Assembly: GCF_030160835.1 (NCBI RefSeq) | Contig: NZ_BSPC01000005.1 | Coordinates: 186,001 to 250,000, forward strand | DNA length: 64,000 nt | Direction: 5' to 3' | Source of the DNA: Labrys miyagiensis | GTDB lineage: Bacteria; Pseudomonadota; Alphaproteobacteria; Rhizobiales; Labraceae | Shown here: piece by piece, positions 52,893 to 61,433 of the stretch | Layout: each line of letters begins with the position of its first letter | How positions within the stretch are numbered: the first letter of the stretch is position 1 | The notes under the pieces: generated by a model | The model's database searches: none | What the model saw: the letters and a program-made list of their open reading frames with translations, nothing else | Told to the model about the DNA's origin: nothing | Translations under genes and position numbers: made by a program

Positions 52893-53546
52893 ATGAAACG
52901 CTTTACTGCCCGCCTCTTGCCTGTGGTTGCTGCCATTTGCCTGGCGCCCTTCCTGGTCACTAGCCCCGCCTGGGCCGATTTTCGCCTTTGCAACAACACG
53001 TCGAGCCGTGTGGGGGTGGCCGTCGGCTACAAGGACAAGCAGGGCTGGCTGACGGAGGGATGGTGGAACGTGGCGGCGCGCAGCTGCGAATCCATCCTCA
53101 AGGGCTCGCTGGCCTCGCGCTATTACTATGTCTATGCGGTCGACTACGACCAGGGCGGCGAATGGAGCGGCAGTGCCTTCATGTGCACCCGCGACAAGGA
53201 ATTCACCATCCGCGGCTTCGAGAACTGCCTGGCGCGCGGCTATGACCGCACCGGTTATTTCGAGATCGACACCGGCGAGCAGAAAGCCTGGACGGTGCAG
53301 CTCTCCGAACAGGCCCAAAACGGGGCCAGGCCGAAATCGGATGCGCCCGCCGATACACCGCCCGCACCCGACGGACCCGCGGCGCAGCCGGCAACACCCG
53401 CTCCCACGGTGACGCCGGCGCCTGCCACACCGGTGACCCCTGCCACACCCGTTCCAGCTTCACCAGCCGCGCCGGCGCCGCAGACGCCGACTCCCGCTCC
53501 GGAAAAGCCCCCTGCCCCTCCCGGAGCGTCACCTCAAGCGAATTAG
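52893..53546 (+). CDS. Exported DUF1036 protein with proline/alanine-rich tail
   Basis: A 217-residue protein with a signal peptide (LLPVVAAICLAPFLVTSPAWA) and the DUF1036 domain at about 29-125 (DFRLCNNTSSRVGVAVGYKD, GWWNVAARSCESILKGSLAS, YYYVYAVDYDQGGEWSG, KEFTIRGFENCLARGY), including paired cysteines likely to form disulfides. The last 80 residues are Pro/Ala/Thr-rich repeats, which is unusual in length and may span the periplasm or be glycosylated. It precedes pyk, as in many Rhizobiales. Function unknown. Confidence 0.88.
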   Translation: MKRFTARLLPVVAAICLAPFLVTSPAWADFRLCNNTSSRVGVAVGYKDKQGWLTEGWWNVAARSCESILKGSLASRYYYVYAVDYDQGGEWSGSAFMCTRDKEFTIRGFENCLARGYDRTGYFEIDTGEQKAWTVQLSEQAQNGARPKSDAPADTPPAPDGPAAQPATPAPTVTPAPATPVTPATPVPASPAAPAPQTPTPAPEKPPAPPGASPQAN

Positions 53547-53660
53547 CGCCAGGCCGTGACTTTTATGTCACGTTTCTGGCGTGAAAATGAGGTTAGAGTT
53601 CGAACTCACCCTTGTGGGTGCGTTGCCTTGCGGCGGCGACATCCGCACAAAATGCCCCAG

Positions 53661-53757
53661 GCGTTTTGCGATTTGACGGACCCGTCGAATCGCAAACACG
53701 CGTCAAAATAAAGAAGTAAGGCAAGATGCGTTTCCGCCTAGACGCGCTTTGCTTTAG
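53661..53757 (-). repeat. Family-1 intergenic repeat, copy D (inverted, diverged)
   Basis: GCGTTTTGCGATTTGACGGA at the left and CGCGCTTTGCTTTAG at the right identify an inverted, partly degraded copy of the family-1 unit. It occupies most of the space between the DUF1036 gene and pyk, ending 21 bases before the pyk start. Confidence 0.8.
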
Positions 53758-53777
53758 GAAAAGAGAGAAGTAGCCGC

Positions 53778-55214
53778 ATGCGACGCCAGCGAAAAGTCAA
53801 GATACTCGCCACCCTAGGGCCTGCTTCCGCGTCGCGGGAAATGATCGCCAAGCTTTTCCGCGCCGGCGCCGACCTGTTTCGCATCAATATGAGCCACACT
53901 TCGCATGACCGCATGCGGGAGATGGTGGGCCTGATCCGCGATGTGGAGAAGGAGTTCGGCCGCCCCATCGGCATCCTCGTCGACCTGCAGGGACCGAAGC
54001 TGCGCATCGGCGAGTTCGCCGAGGGCGCGGTTCAGCTCGTCAACGGCGCAAGCTTCGTGCTCGACTCCGATCCGACGCCCGGCACGGTCGAGCGTGTCTA
54101 TCTGCCTCACCCCGAGATCCTCTCGGCCCTGCGCCCCGGCCATACGCTGCTGCTCGACGACGGCAAGGTCCGCCTGAAGACCACGGAGGCCACCGGTAAT
54201 CGCGCGGTGACGCAAGTCATCGTCGGCGGCAAGATGTCGAACCGCAAGGGCGTCTCGCTGCCCGACACCGAGATTCCCGTCTCGGCCATGACGCCGAAGG
54301 ACCATGCCGATCTCGAAGCCGCCCTGCCGGCGAATATCGACATCATCGCGCTGTCCTTCGTACAGCGGCCGGAGGATGTCCACGAGGTGCGCGACATCGT
54401 GCGTGGCCGTGCCCTGGTGATGTCGAAGATCGAAAAGCCCCAGGCGATCCAGCGCCTCGACGAGATCATAGCGGCCTCCGACGCGCTCATGGTGGCGCGC
54501 GGCGATCTCGGCGTCGAGCTGCCGCTCGAAATGGTGCCGGGCCTGCAGAAGCGCATCGTGCGCGGCGCCCGTCGCCTCGGCCGCCCGGTGGTGGTGGCCA
54601 CGCAGATGCTGGAATCGATGATCGCCTCGCCCGTGCCGACCCGCGCCGAGGTCTCCGACGTGGCGACAGCCGTCTATGAAGGCGCAGACGCGGTGATGCT
54701 CTCGGCCGAAAGCGCCTCGGGCGAGTTCCCGATTGAGGCGGTCTCGACCATGAACCGCATCGCCGAGGAGGTGGAGCGCGATCCACTTCACCGCACCATC
54801 ATCAATGCCCAGCGCAACGAGCCCGAGCAGACCGGCGCCGACGCCATCGCCGCCGCCGCGCGCACGGTATCGGAGACGCTCGACATCGCCGCCCTCATCG
54901 CCTGGACGGCCTCGGGCTCGACGGGCCTGCGCATCGCGCGCGAGCGTGCCGAGAAGCCGCTGCTGGCGCTTACGCCGAATGTCTCGACGGCCCGTCGCCT
55001 TGCTTTGGTCTGGGGCGTCCACGCCGTGCTCACCGACGATGCGCGCGATGAGCAGGACATGGTCCACCGCGCCTGCCGCCACGCCTCGCGCGACGGCTTC
55101 GCCCAGCCCGGCCAGCGCGTGCTGATCATGGCCGGCATTCCCTTCGGCACCCCCGGCGCCACCAACATGGTGCGCATCGCCGTGGTGGAAGGCGAGGACG
55201 CCGAAGGCGCCTGA
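53778..55214 (+). CDS. pyk: Pyruvate kinase
   Basis: A 478-residue enzyme making pyruvate and ATP from phosphoenolpyruvate and ADP. Motifs in order: KVKILATLGPASASREMI, RINMSHTSHDRM (substrate loop), DLQGPKLRIGEF, VMSKIEKPQAIQRLDEII with the catalytic Lys, MVARGDLGVELPLEMVPGLQ, VATQMLESMI, and MLSAESASGEFPIEAV. The length is standard. An AGAGAGAAG ribosome site precedes ATG 53778, and an intrinsic terminator follows. Confidence 0.97.
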   Translation: MRRQRKVKILATLGPASASREMIAKLFRAGADLFRINMSHTSHDRMREMVGLIRDVEKEFGRPIGILVDLQGPKLRIGEFAEGAVQLVNGASFVLDSDPTPGTVERVYLPHPEILSALRPGHTLLLDDGKVRLKTTEATGNRAVTQVIVGGKMSNRKGVSLPDTEIPVSAMTPKDHADLEAALPANIDIIALSFVQRPEDVHEVRDIVRGRALVMSKIEKPQAIQRLDEIIAASDALMVARGDLGVELPLEMVPGLQKRIVRGARRLGRPVVVATQMLESMIASPVPTRAEVSDVATAVYEGADAVMLSAESASGEFPIEAVSTMNRIAEEVERDPLHRTIINAQRNEPEQTGADAIAAAARTVSETLDIAALIAWTASGSTGLRIARERAEKPLLALTPNVSTARRLALVWGVHAVLTDDARDEQDMVHRACRHASRDGFAQPGQRVLIMAGIPFGTPGATNMVRIAVVEGEDAEGA

Positions 55215-55240
55215 GACCTGTCTTCACAATTCCATTCGGC

Positions 55241-55272
55241 AAAGGCGCGGTGCTTTCATCGCGCCTTTTTAT
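55241..55272 (+). terminator. Intrinsic terminator of pyk
   Basis: AAAGGCGCG and CGCGCCTTTT are perfect arms around a 10-base loop, running into TTTTTATTT. It begins 26 bases after the pyk stop codon. Confidence 0.88.
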
Positions 55273-55520
55273 TTGCCGGCAAATTAGATGACTCCGATAT
55301 CAATTTGCCACTTTCTACCTTTCCCGACATAGTTTCTCGCTATTTCAGGCGTCGGGCAGATGGCAACCGATCTTCGCTAAGCTGGCTCGTTCGCTATGTT
55401 GTCGGCAAAATGCCTCCCTGGGCCCATAGTGAATAGCCGGCAAATAATATCGTCTCGCGATATCGTGTGGCGGTTCAACATGCACTGGCGCAGGCGTCCT
55501 GAACCTCGGCAGTCGGTTCC
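55273..55520. other. Intergenic region without genes
   Basis: Between the pyk terminator and the convergent hydrolase gene. A small palindrome ATATCG-TCTCG-CGATAT lies near 55448, and GCCGGCAAAT occurs twice (near 55275 and 55436). I see nothing else. Confidence 0.5.
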
Positions 55521-56519
55521 TTATTCCGCGGCCTTGCGCAGTCCATCCTGCTCCAATTCCTCGGCCTCGCCGGCCACGCACTCGATTTCCGCGAGGACCT
55601 GATCCCTGGCGACATAATGGATCTGGTGTCCCACGCCGGGGATCAGGACCAGCCGCGACCCCGCGACCTGGCTGTGCAGCGCCTCGGAATGGAAGGCGGT
55701 CGAGACGACGTGGTCGTCGGGATCGGCGACGATCGCCGTCGGTACCTCGATCTCGCCATAGCGCTTGCACTGAACCTCGAGGAAGGATTTGAGGATGGCG
55801 ACGTCCTGGCCGTTCCAGCGGAATTCCTTCGGCCGGAGCACGAGGGCGGCGCTGGTGCGGCCGACATAATCGGCCGGCCCGGTGCCGGGAATGAAAGCCT
55901 CCGCGACGGATTTCTGCAGACCCCAACTGCCCACCGGCGTCATCACCGTATGGACGAAGATACGTCCCAGGACCGGCATGGCCGAGAGGCGGTAATACCA
56001 CAATATGCCACCGGGCCAGGGATGGGTGGCGCCGGACAGCACCACCAGGCCGGCAACCTTGTCCTTGTGTTCCAGGGCGAAGTTGACGGCCAGCGAGCCG
56101 GCGAGCGAATGGCCCACCACGATGAAGCGATCGACGCTACGCTGCTTCAGGGCCTGCGCGATCAGCTTGACCTGTTCGGCAGGCGAGGCATCGAGCCGTC
56201 CGCCGGGCCGGTCGCTCCAACCATGGCCCGGCCGGTCCGGCACGATCACGCGCCGGCGGCAGGACAATTCCTCGCCCAGGCCATAGACCATGTCGCGCGC
56301 ATTGGAAGTCGCGCCATGCAACAGCACCACCGGCAGACGCCCGTCGCCATGGCCGACGCCGAGATCGAACAGATGCACGCGCCCGCCCTCGACGGGTTCG
56401 AAGACCCCTTCGGGTGGGTTCTCCTTGGCAATGCGAGCCGCAATGATACGGGTAGCCTGGATGGCGCCAAGCACATGGGCGATCACAAGGACGAGAAGAA
56501 AGAGCAGAAAGACGGTCAA
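55521..56519 (-). CDS. Alpha/beta hydrolase with N-terminal membrane anchor
   Basis: A 332-residue protein. Residues 1-25 are hydrophobic (FLLFLLVLVIAHVLGAIQAT), probably an uncleaved anchor. The fold then shows the oxyanion segment VVLLHGATSNARD, DRPGHGWSDRPGG, the nucleophile elbow GHSLAG with Ser138, an acidic residue in VADPDDHVV and His in PGVGHQIHYV. It is an esterase or lipase of unknown substrate facing the periplasm or membrane. Its C-terminal end is acidic (EAEELEQDGLR). It stands alone. Confidence 0.87.
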   Translation of the reverse strand: MTVFLLFLLVLVIAHVLGAIQATRIIAARIAKENPPEGVFEPVEGGRVHLFDLGVGHGDGRLPVVLLHGATSNARDMVYGLGEELSCRRRVIVPDRPGHGWSDRPGGRLDASPAEQVKLIAQALKQRSVDRFIVVGHSLAGSLAVNFALEHKDKVAGLVVLSGATHPWPGGILWYYRLSAMPVLGRIFVHTVMTPVGSWGLQKSVAEAFIPGTGPADYVGRTSAALVLRPKEFRWNGQDVAILKSFLEVQCKRYGEIEVPTAIVADPDDHVVSTAFHSEALHSQVAGSRLVLIPGVGHQIHYVARDQVLAEIECVAGEAEELEQDGLRKAAE

Positions 56520-56610
56520 TCAGGGCCTTCGGGGAATCCGGGTTCGCAGGCCGACCGCCCGCGCTTCGTCCCCAAACGTAATCGGTTTGACGAGACGCTG
56601 GAAGCCCATT

Positions 56611-56810
56611 CCTGGGATCGCGGCAGGCATCCTTGCCTATGGGCGCTAACTTTGCTGGGTGAGGCGGGGCGTGAAATGGCAATCTCTGATCGCCATTCCT
56701 GAAAACCAGGCGTCTTATGCCGAGGAAAGATGGCAGTCAGAGACTGCCACTCCGTGTTTGGCGCGCCCCACCAGCAAAGTCTGCGCCGATAGGATGCCCG
56801 CGATCCCAGG
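56611..56810. repeat. MITE-like 200-bp imperfect palindrome
   Basis: Outer arms CCTGGGATCGCGGCAGGCAT (56611) and its inverse GATGCCCGCGATCCCAGG (to 56810), then GGGCGCTAACTTTGCTGGGT with inverse CCAGCAAAGTCTGCGCC, and a central GGCAATCTCTGATCGCC / GGCAGTCAGAGACTGCC. The element folds end to end and has no gene. Central words are shared with 50563-50700. Confidence 0.8.
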
Positions 56811-56816
56811 AAACCC

Positions 56817-57374
56817 TCAGATATCCCGCCCCTCGACGTCGGTCTTCAATTCGTCGAAGACTTTCTGCGCGCCCGGGATCTGCGGGTTGATCTCCAGCGC
56901 CTTCTTCAGCGCCTCATAGGCATGTTTCTTGTCGCCCATGTCGGCCAGCATCATGCCAAGCCCGCTCCAGGCGCCGTATTCGCGCGGATTGCGCCGCAGG
57001 GTCTCGGCGATGTCGGCGATTGAGCGCACATAGTCCTTCTGCATGAAATAGGCGGTGGCGCGCTTGTTCCAGGCCTCCGCGTAATCGGGCTTGAGGTGGA
57101 TGATGGCGCTGAGGATCTTGATCGCCTTGCCGGTGTTCGAGGCCTGGATGGCGGTGAGCGCGCGGTCCATCAAGAGATCGGTGGTATCGCTGCCGGATTT
57201 CAGCTCCATCCGCTCGATCTGCAGCGCGATGTTGCGCGCCTCCGTCTCCGACTGCGCCTTGCCGAGCCGCTCATAGAGATGGTCGAGCGTCGGCGCCGCC
57301 GCCGGCTGGTCCTGCGCCAGCGCAGCCGCGGGGCTAGCAAGCAGCCCCATCAAGGCGAGAATCGCGATCTTCAT
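56817..57374 (-). CDS. Exported TPR protein
   Basis: A 185-residue protein with a signal peptide (KIAILALMGLLASPAAALAQ) and TPR helices: NTGKAIKILSAIIHLKPDYA, EAWNKRATAYFMQKDYVRSI, EYGAWSGLGMMLADMGDKKH, AYEALKKALEINPQIP. ATG 57374 begins the signal peptide. The gene lies just downstream of rpmJ and its terminator. Such small TPR proteins are common in Rhizobiales; the partner is unknown. Confidence 0.88.
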   Translation of the reverse strand: MKIAILALMGLLASPAAALAQDQPAAAPTLDHLYERLGKAQSETEARNIALQIERMELKSGSDTTDLLMDRALTAIQASNTGKAIKILSAIIHLKPDYAEAWNKRATAYFMQKDYVRSIADIAETLRRNPREYGAWSGLGMMLADMGDKKHAYEALKKALEINPQIPGAQKVFDELKTDVEGRDI

Positions 57375-57412
57375 GAGCGCCAGTGTGCCGGCCGATTGTG
57401 GCGATTTCAAAC

Positions 57413-57444
57413 CAAAAAACCCGGTCACGTCACCGTGACCGGGC
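57413..57444 (-). terminator. Intrinsic terminator of rpmJ
   Basis: On the minus strand CCCGGTCACG and CGTGACCGGG pair around GTGA-like loop bases and run into six Ts. It lies 28 bases after the rpmJ stop codon and 39 bases before the TPR gene start. Confidence 0.88.
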
Positions 57445-57472
57445 TTTGAAAATGCGGCAAGCCGGAGAAGGC

Positions 57473-57598
57473 TCAGCCCTGGCGGGCCTTGTAGCGCTTC
57501 TGGGTCTTGTTGATGATGTAGACGCGGCCCTTGCGACGGACCAGCTGGTTGTCGCGATGGCGACCGCGCAGCGACTTGAGCGAGTTGCGGATCTTCAT
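57473..57598 (-). CDS. rpmJ: 50S ribosomal protein L36
   Basis: A 41-residue protein reading [20 protein letters not shown] then [21 protein letters not shown]. This is the cysteine-free, zinc-independent L36 type of alphaproteobacteria. It is too short for most gene finders but is unambiguous. It stands alone with its own terminator, as is usual in this group. Confidence 0.96.
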   Translation of the reverse strand: MKIRNSLKSLRGRHRDNQLVRRKGRVYIINKTQKRYKARQG

Positions 57599-57753
57599 GG
57601 TTCTCGTGCCTCAGCTTGGAGCACGCGATGAACCGCAGGAGCTCCCAAATTCGAAAGATGCGGGGTTCTAGCTGCGAGGCAGCGGGATGTCAACGGCCTG
57701 GGTGCCGGCTGATCGGCTATCCGAACGGAAAGCGACATGGTATAGGGCATAGC

Positions 57754-58098
57754 ATGAGCGACGAACCTGATAGCCTGATCCTGAAAATGCTTCGCGGTAT
57801 CCGCGATGATCTTGCGCGCGTGGACGGCAAGATCGACGATACGAAGAACGAGTTGAAATCCGAAGTCGCCGATGTAAGGGCGGAATTGAAGTCCGATATT
57901 CGTTCCCTTCGTGCGGATGTCGCCTCGGATCTTCTGGTGACGCGCAAGGAAACGAGCGAGCAGATCGTCGGCCTACGTCGGGCGGTGATGGAATACCACA
58001 CCTCCGTCATCGGCCACGGCGTTATCATCAGCGAGCTAGAAGCGCGGGTGCGCCGCATGGAGCAGCATCTGAAGCTGCCGCCGCTCGACACGCACTAA
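57754..58098 (+). CDS. Coiled-coil hypothetical protein, 114 aa
   Basis: The protein starts MSDEPDSLILKMLRGIRDDL and is one long coiled coil with a heptad pattern (KIDDTKNELKSEVADVRAEL, KSDIRSLRADVASDLLVTRK), followed by a short hydrophobic break VIGHGVIISELEARVRRME. The hendecad-like KS-DVRAELKSD repeats are typical of small structural or tether proteins. No family is certain. The stop codon TAA lies inside the CTAAAGC end of a family-2 repeat. Confidence 0.7.
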   Translation: MSDEPDSLILKMLRGIRDDLARVDGKIDDTKNELKSEVADVRAELKSDIRSLRADVASDLLVTRKETSEQIVGLRRAVMEYHTSVIGHGVIISELEARVRRMEQHLKLPPLDTH

Positions 58099-58199
58099 AG
58101 CAAAATGCACAAGCACCACCGGGTTTCCAGTCTAAAGCTTTGGAACCGGAAGCATTTTGCGATTCTTGGTGATTCCATCCGAAGGTAAAATTCACTAAG
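58095..58199 (+). repeat. Family-2 intergenic repeat bridging two convergent stop codons
   Basis: Begins CTAAAGCAAAATGC and contains GCATTTTGCGATTCTTGG. Its first bases provide the TAA stop of the coiled-coil gene (58096-58098), and its right edge meets the TAG stop of the convergent SRPBCC gene (58197-58195), so the element fills the whole gap. Confidence 0.85.
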
Positions 58200-58590
58200 G
58201 CGACATCAGCGCCTGCAGCGCCTTGAGATCGCGCTTCACCCAGTCGATATCGGCCTGGAACTTCTCGTCCTTCATGCCGGGCTGGCGGAACAGCGTCAGG
58301 ATCACCTCGGCGCCTTCGCCATTCCCGATCACCCGCACCGGAATGTAGACCTCAGGCCCGCTGCCGGTGTCGACAAAATGGTCCATCACGCCGAAAACGT
58401 TATAATCGGTGAAACGGATCCACACCGCGCCCTCCGGCCCCTGCGCTCGCCAGCGTTCGCCCTCGCGCTGCAGGGAGGGCTGGCTGAGGCCCGAGGCCCA
58501 TTTGGGGAAGAAGTCCGGCCGCCAGATCGCGTCATAGAGTTCGCGCCAGGGCCTGTCGATGGCAATGCCGAGTGTGAGAGCTTCCAGCAT
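58195..58590 (-). CDS. SRPBCC-family (START-like) protein
   Basis: A 131-residue protein with the helix-grip pattern: GIAIDRPWRELYDAIWRPDF at the N-terminus, a beta-sheet core (VWIRFTDYNVFGVMDHFVDT) and a long C-terminal helix (ADIDWVKRDLKALQALM). SRPBCC proteins bind hydrophobic ligands or act as polyketide-cyclase-like enzymes; the ligand is unknown. It is convergent with the coiled-coil gene and upstream of nothing on its strand. Confidence 0.85.
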   Translation of the reverse strand: MLEALTLGIAIDRPWRELYDAIWRPDFFPKWASGLSQPSLQREGERWRAQGPEGAVWIRFTDYNVFGVMDHFVDTGSGPEVYIPVRVIGNGEGAEVILTLFRQPGMKDEKFQADIDWVKRDLKALQALMSP

Positions 58591-58814
58591 GTCCGTTCTC
58601 CGTTTGGATCGGTGAACTCCGATACGATGGAACCTTAGTTAGACGTTCGAGATTCGCGACCTCTCCCGTGTGGGCCGGACCGCCGGGAAATGCCGACTGA
58701 CGGTTCCCCACCGAAGGGATGATGCTTTCGTGCAAGCCGTCAAGAGCGGCACGCCGCCCCTATGCCGCCGCCCTATCATTGGCTATGACTGGCGCTGCGG
58801 ACAGGGAGACCAGC

Positions 58815-59447
58815 ATGGCCGACTACAAGCTCTATGCCTTCGGCGAATCTGGCAATTGCTACAAGGTGGCCATGATGCTGGCTCTCACCGGAACGGAATG
58901 GGAGCGCTTGCCGGTCGACTATTTCAACGGCGAGACCCGAGGCGAGGCTTTCCGGGCCATCAACGAGATGGGCGAGGCGCCGGTCCTGCTGCACAAGGGC
59001 AAGGTGCTCAGCCAGTCCGGCGTCATTCTCGACTATCTGGCGGCTCAGACCGGCCGTTTCGGGCCCGAGAATGAGGATGAGCGGCGCGAGATCCTGCGCT
59101 GGATGCTGTTCGACAACCACAAATTCACCTCCTACTACGCGACGCTGCGCTTCCTGGTGGGCCTGCAGAAGAGCGGCGAGAGCCCGGTCACCGAATTCCT
59201 GCGCGGGCGGGCCAAGGCTGCCTTCGGCATCGTCGACAAGCATCTGGCCGCGAGCGCGTTCCTGGTCGGCAATCGCCTGACCATCGCGGACCTCTCCCTC
59301 GCTGGCTACATCTTCTTCGATGAGGAGACCGGCATCGATCTCGCCGATTATCCCAACATCCTCGCCTGGCGCGCCCGCATCGCCGCTATGCCCGGCTGGA
59401 AGGCACCCTATAACATGGTGCCCCACGCGCCCAAGGCGAGAGGCTGA
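58815..59447 (+). CDS. Glutathione S-transferase family protein
   Basis: A 210-residue protein with an N-terminal thioredoxin-like half (YKLYAFGESGNCYKVAMMLA; cis-Pro in GEAPVLLHKG; SQSGVILDYLA for glutathione gamma-glutamyl binding) and an all-helical C-terminal half (GNRLTIADLSLAGYIFF, the N-capping box). The likely catalytic residue is Ser12 or nearby Cys15. ATG 58815 follows GGGAGA. The substrate is unknown. It ends two bases before zapE. Confidence 0.92.
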   Translation: MADYKLYAFGESGNCYKVAMMLALTGTEWERLPVDYFNGETRGEAFRAINEMGEAPVLLHKGKVLSQSGVILDYLAAQTGRFGPENEDERREILRWMLFDNHKFTSYYATLRFLVGLQKSGESPVTEFLRGRAKAAFGIVDKHLAASAFLVGNRLTIADLSLAGYIFFDEETGIDLADYPNILAWRARIAAMPGWKAPYNMVPHAPKARG

Positions 59448-59449
59448 TC

Positions 59450-60622
59450 TTGCACGCGCCTGCCCCGACCTCCCTGCTCGAACGCTATCTCGCCCTTGTC
59501 GCGTCCGGCGGGTTGGAGCGTGACAAGGCGCAGGAGGCGGTGCTCGCCCGCCTGCAGGTCCTGCTCGACCGGCTCGGCGAGGGGGCGCCGGCCGCAAAAT
59601 CCGGCATGTTCAGCCGCCTTTTCGGACGTGCCAAGCCGCCGGAGCGGCCAAAGGGACTCTATATCTGGGGCGAGGTCGGACGCGGCAAGACCATGCTGAT
59701 GGATCTCTTCAACGCGGCCGTGCCGGCGCGCTTTTCCCATCGGCGCGTGCATTTCAACGCCTTCATGAACGATGTGCATGAGCGCATCTTCCGCTATCGC
59801 AACGAAGTGCGCGCCGGACGCATCAAGGGCGACGATCCGATCGGCCCCGTCGCCCAGGTGCTGGCGGACGAGGCGAGCTTGCTCTGCTTCGACGAGTTCT
59901 CGGTCACCGACATCGCCGATGCTATGATTCTCGGGCGCCTGTTCACGCATCTCTTCGAGCGCGGCGTCACCGTGGTGGCCACCTCCAATGTGGTGCCGGA
60001 CCGGCTCTATGAAGGCGGGCTCAACCGCGCGCTCTTCCTGCCCTTCGTCGACCTGCTGCAGCAGCATATGGATGTGGTGAAGCTGGAGGCGCGCACCGAT
60101 TACCGGCTGGAGAAGCTTTCGGGCGGCGAGACCTACATCACCGGCAGCGGCCCTCAGGTGCGGGCCAGGATGGATGACGCCTTCGAGCGCCTCACCGGCC
60201 AGCGCGAGGGTGAGCGGGTGGTGCTCGCCGTCAAGGGCCGGGAGCTCGTCGTGCCGCAGGCGGCGATGGGCGTCGCCCGTTTCTCCTTCGACGAACTCTG
60301 CAACCAGCCCCGGGGCGCGGCCGACTTTCTCGCCCTGGCCGAGCACTTTCATACGCTGGTGCTTGACGATGTGCCCGTCATCGCTCAGGCGCAGCGCAAC
60401 GAGGCCAAGCGCTTCATCCTGCTGATCGACTGTCTGTACGATCGTGGCGTCAAGCTGGTGGTCTCGGCGGCGGCCGAACCCGGCGGACTCTACCCCTATC
60501 AGGAGGGGCGCGAGGCCTTCGAATTCCAGCGCACGGAATCGCGTCTGATCGAGATGCGCTCCGAGGCCTATCTGGCGCAGCCGCACCAGGCGCCGCCCAA
60601 ATCCTCCCTGGTCGACACCTAA
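59450..60622 (+). CDS. zapE: Cell division protein ZapE (AFG1-like AAA ATPase)
   Basis: A 390-residue ATPase that in E. coli interacts with FtsZ under low oxygen. Walker A GEVGRGKT is at 74-81 (YIWGEVGRGKTMLMDLF), Walker B in LLCFDEFSVTDIADAM, with the family-specific RRVHFNAFMNDVHERI and RFSFDELCNQPRGAADFL. The start codon is TTG at 59450, the only in-frame start giving the normal N-terminus (LLERYLALVASGGLERD). The TAA stop is supplied by the end of a family-1 repeat (CTAAAGC). Confidence 0.93.
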   Translation: MHAPAPTSLLERYLALVASGGLERDKAQEAVLARLQVLLDRLGEGAPAAKSGMFSRLFGRAKPPERPKGLYIWGEVGRGKTMLMDLFNAAVPARFSHRRVHFNAFMNDVHERIFRYRNEVRAGRIKGDDPIGPVAQVLADEASLLCFDEFSVTDIADAMILGRLFTHLFERGVTVVATSNVVPDRLYEGGLNRALFLPFVDLLQQHMDVVKLEARTDYRLEKLSGGETYITGSGPQVRARMDDAFERLTGQREGERVVLAVKGRELVVPQAAMGVARFSFDELCNQPRGAADFLALAEHFHTLVLDDVPVIAQAQRNEAKRFILLIDCLYDRGVKLVVSAAAEPGGLYPYQEGREAFEFQRTESRLIEMRSEAYLAQPHQAPPKSSLVDT

Positions 60623-60723
60623 AGCGTTTTGCGATTTGACGGCATCGGCAAGAATCGCAAAGACGCGTCGAAACAAAGAGTTAGAGCAAAGCAGCGTTTG
60701 CGCCTGAACGCGCTTTGCTCTAG
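60620..60723 (-). repeat. Family-1 intergenic repeat, copy E (inverted), supplying the zapE stop
   Basis: Inverted unit beginning CTAAAGCGTTTTGCGATTTG and ending CGCGCTTTGCTCTA. Its first bases contain the TAA stop codon of zapE. Confidence 0.9.
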
Positions 60724-60724
60724 G

Positions 60725-60827
60725 CGTGTGTTCCACCTTCGGATTGAATCACCCTGAATCGCAAAATGCTTTAATGCCGATGAGCGACACTCGAATGCCA
60801 ATTCTACCTGAACGCATTTTGCTTTAG
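60725..60827 (-). repeat. Family-2 intergenic repeat (inverted) abutting the TetR start
   Basis: Inverted copy containing CACCCTGAATCGCAAAATGC and ending GAACGCATTTTGCTTTAG. Only three bases (ACC) separate it from the ATG of the TetR gene, so the leader of that gene is made of repeat sequence with no evident Shine-Dalgarno. Confidence 0.85.
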
Positions 60828-60830
60828 ACC

Positions 60831-61430
60831 ATGGGCAAGGCGGAACCCACCGGCGCAAGGCTGCTCGACATCGCCACCGATCATGTGCGCAAGCATGGGC
60901 TGGAACGCACCTCGGTGGTGGCGGTGGCGCGCGAGGCGCAGGTGAGCCACGCGGCGGTCTATCGCTATTTCGCCTCGAAGGACGCCCTCATCGACGCCAT
61001 CACCGCCGATTGGCACAAGGCCGTGGAGACGCAGCTCGCCGTGGTCGCCGACGCGCCGGATCCGGCCGACGACAAGCTCGAGCGCATGATGCTGCTGCTC
61101 GCCCGGCTCTATCGCGAGCGGCTCGACCATGAGCCCAATCTTTACGCCGCCTGGCTCTCGGCCATCGGCGAGAACAGGGCTGTGGTCCGCAAGCATCGCC
61201 GCCGCATCCGTACCCTGATCGAGCGGGTGGTGGAGGAGGGGCGCTCCATCGAGCTCTTCCGCGCCCGCTCGAACGAGAGGCTGATCGCCTTCCTCGCCGA
61301 TGCGCTGCACCGCTTCACCGAGCCCGTCGCCATCCACGCCGACCGCGACGCCAATCGTCACGAACTCGACCAGCGCCTGGCCCGTCTCCTGCGTGTGGTC
61401 ATCCGCGCCATGGTGGCGGGCAGCGTGTAG
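60831..61430 (+). CDS. TetR/AcrR-family transcriptional regulator
   Basis: A 199-residue regulator: N-terminal HTH at about 10-55 (LLDIATDHVRKHGLERTSVV, AVYRYFASKDALIDAITADW) and a helical ligand domain with an Arg-rich segment (VRKHRRRIRTLIERVVEEGR). ATG 60831 directly follows a repeat element and lacks a clear ribosome site. Targets and ligand are unknown. Confidence 0.9.
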   Translation: MGKAEPTGARLLDIATDHVRKHGLERTSVVAVAREAQVSHAAVYRYFASKDALIDAITADWHKAVETQLAVVADAPDPADDKLERMMLLLARLYRERLDHEPNLYAAWLSAIGENRAVVRKHRRRIRTLIERVVEEGRSIELFRARSNERLIAFLADALHRFTEPVAIHADRDANRHELDQRLARLLRVVIRAMVAGSV

Positions 61431-61433
61431 CGG

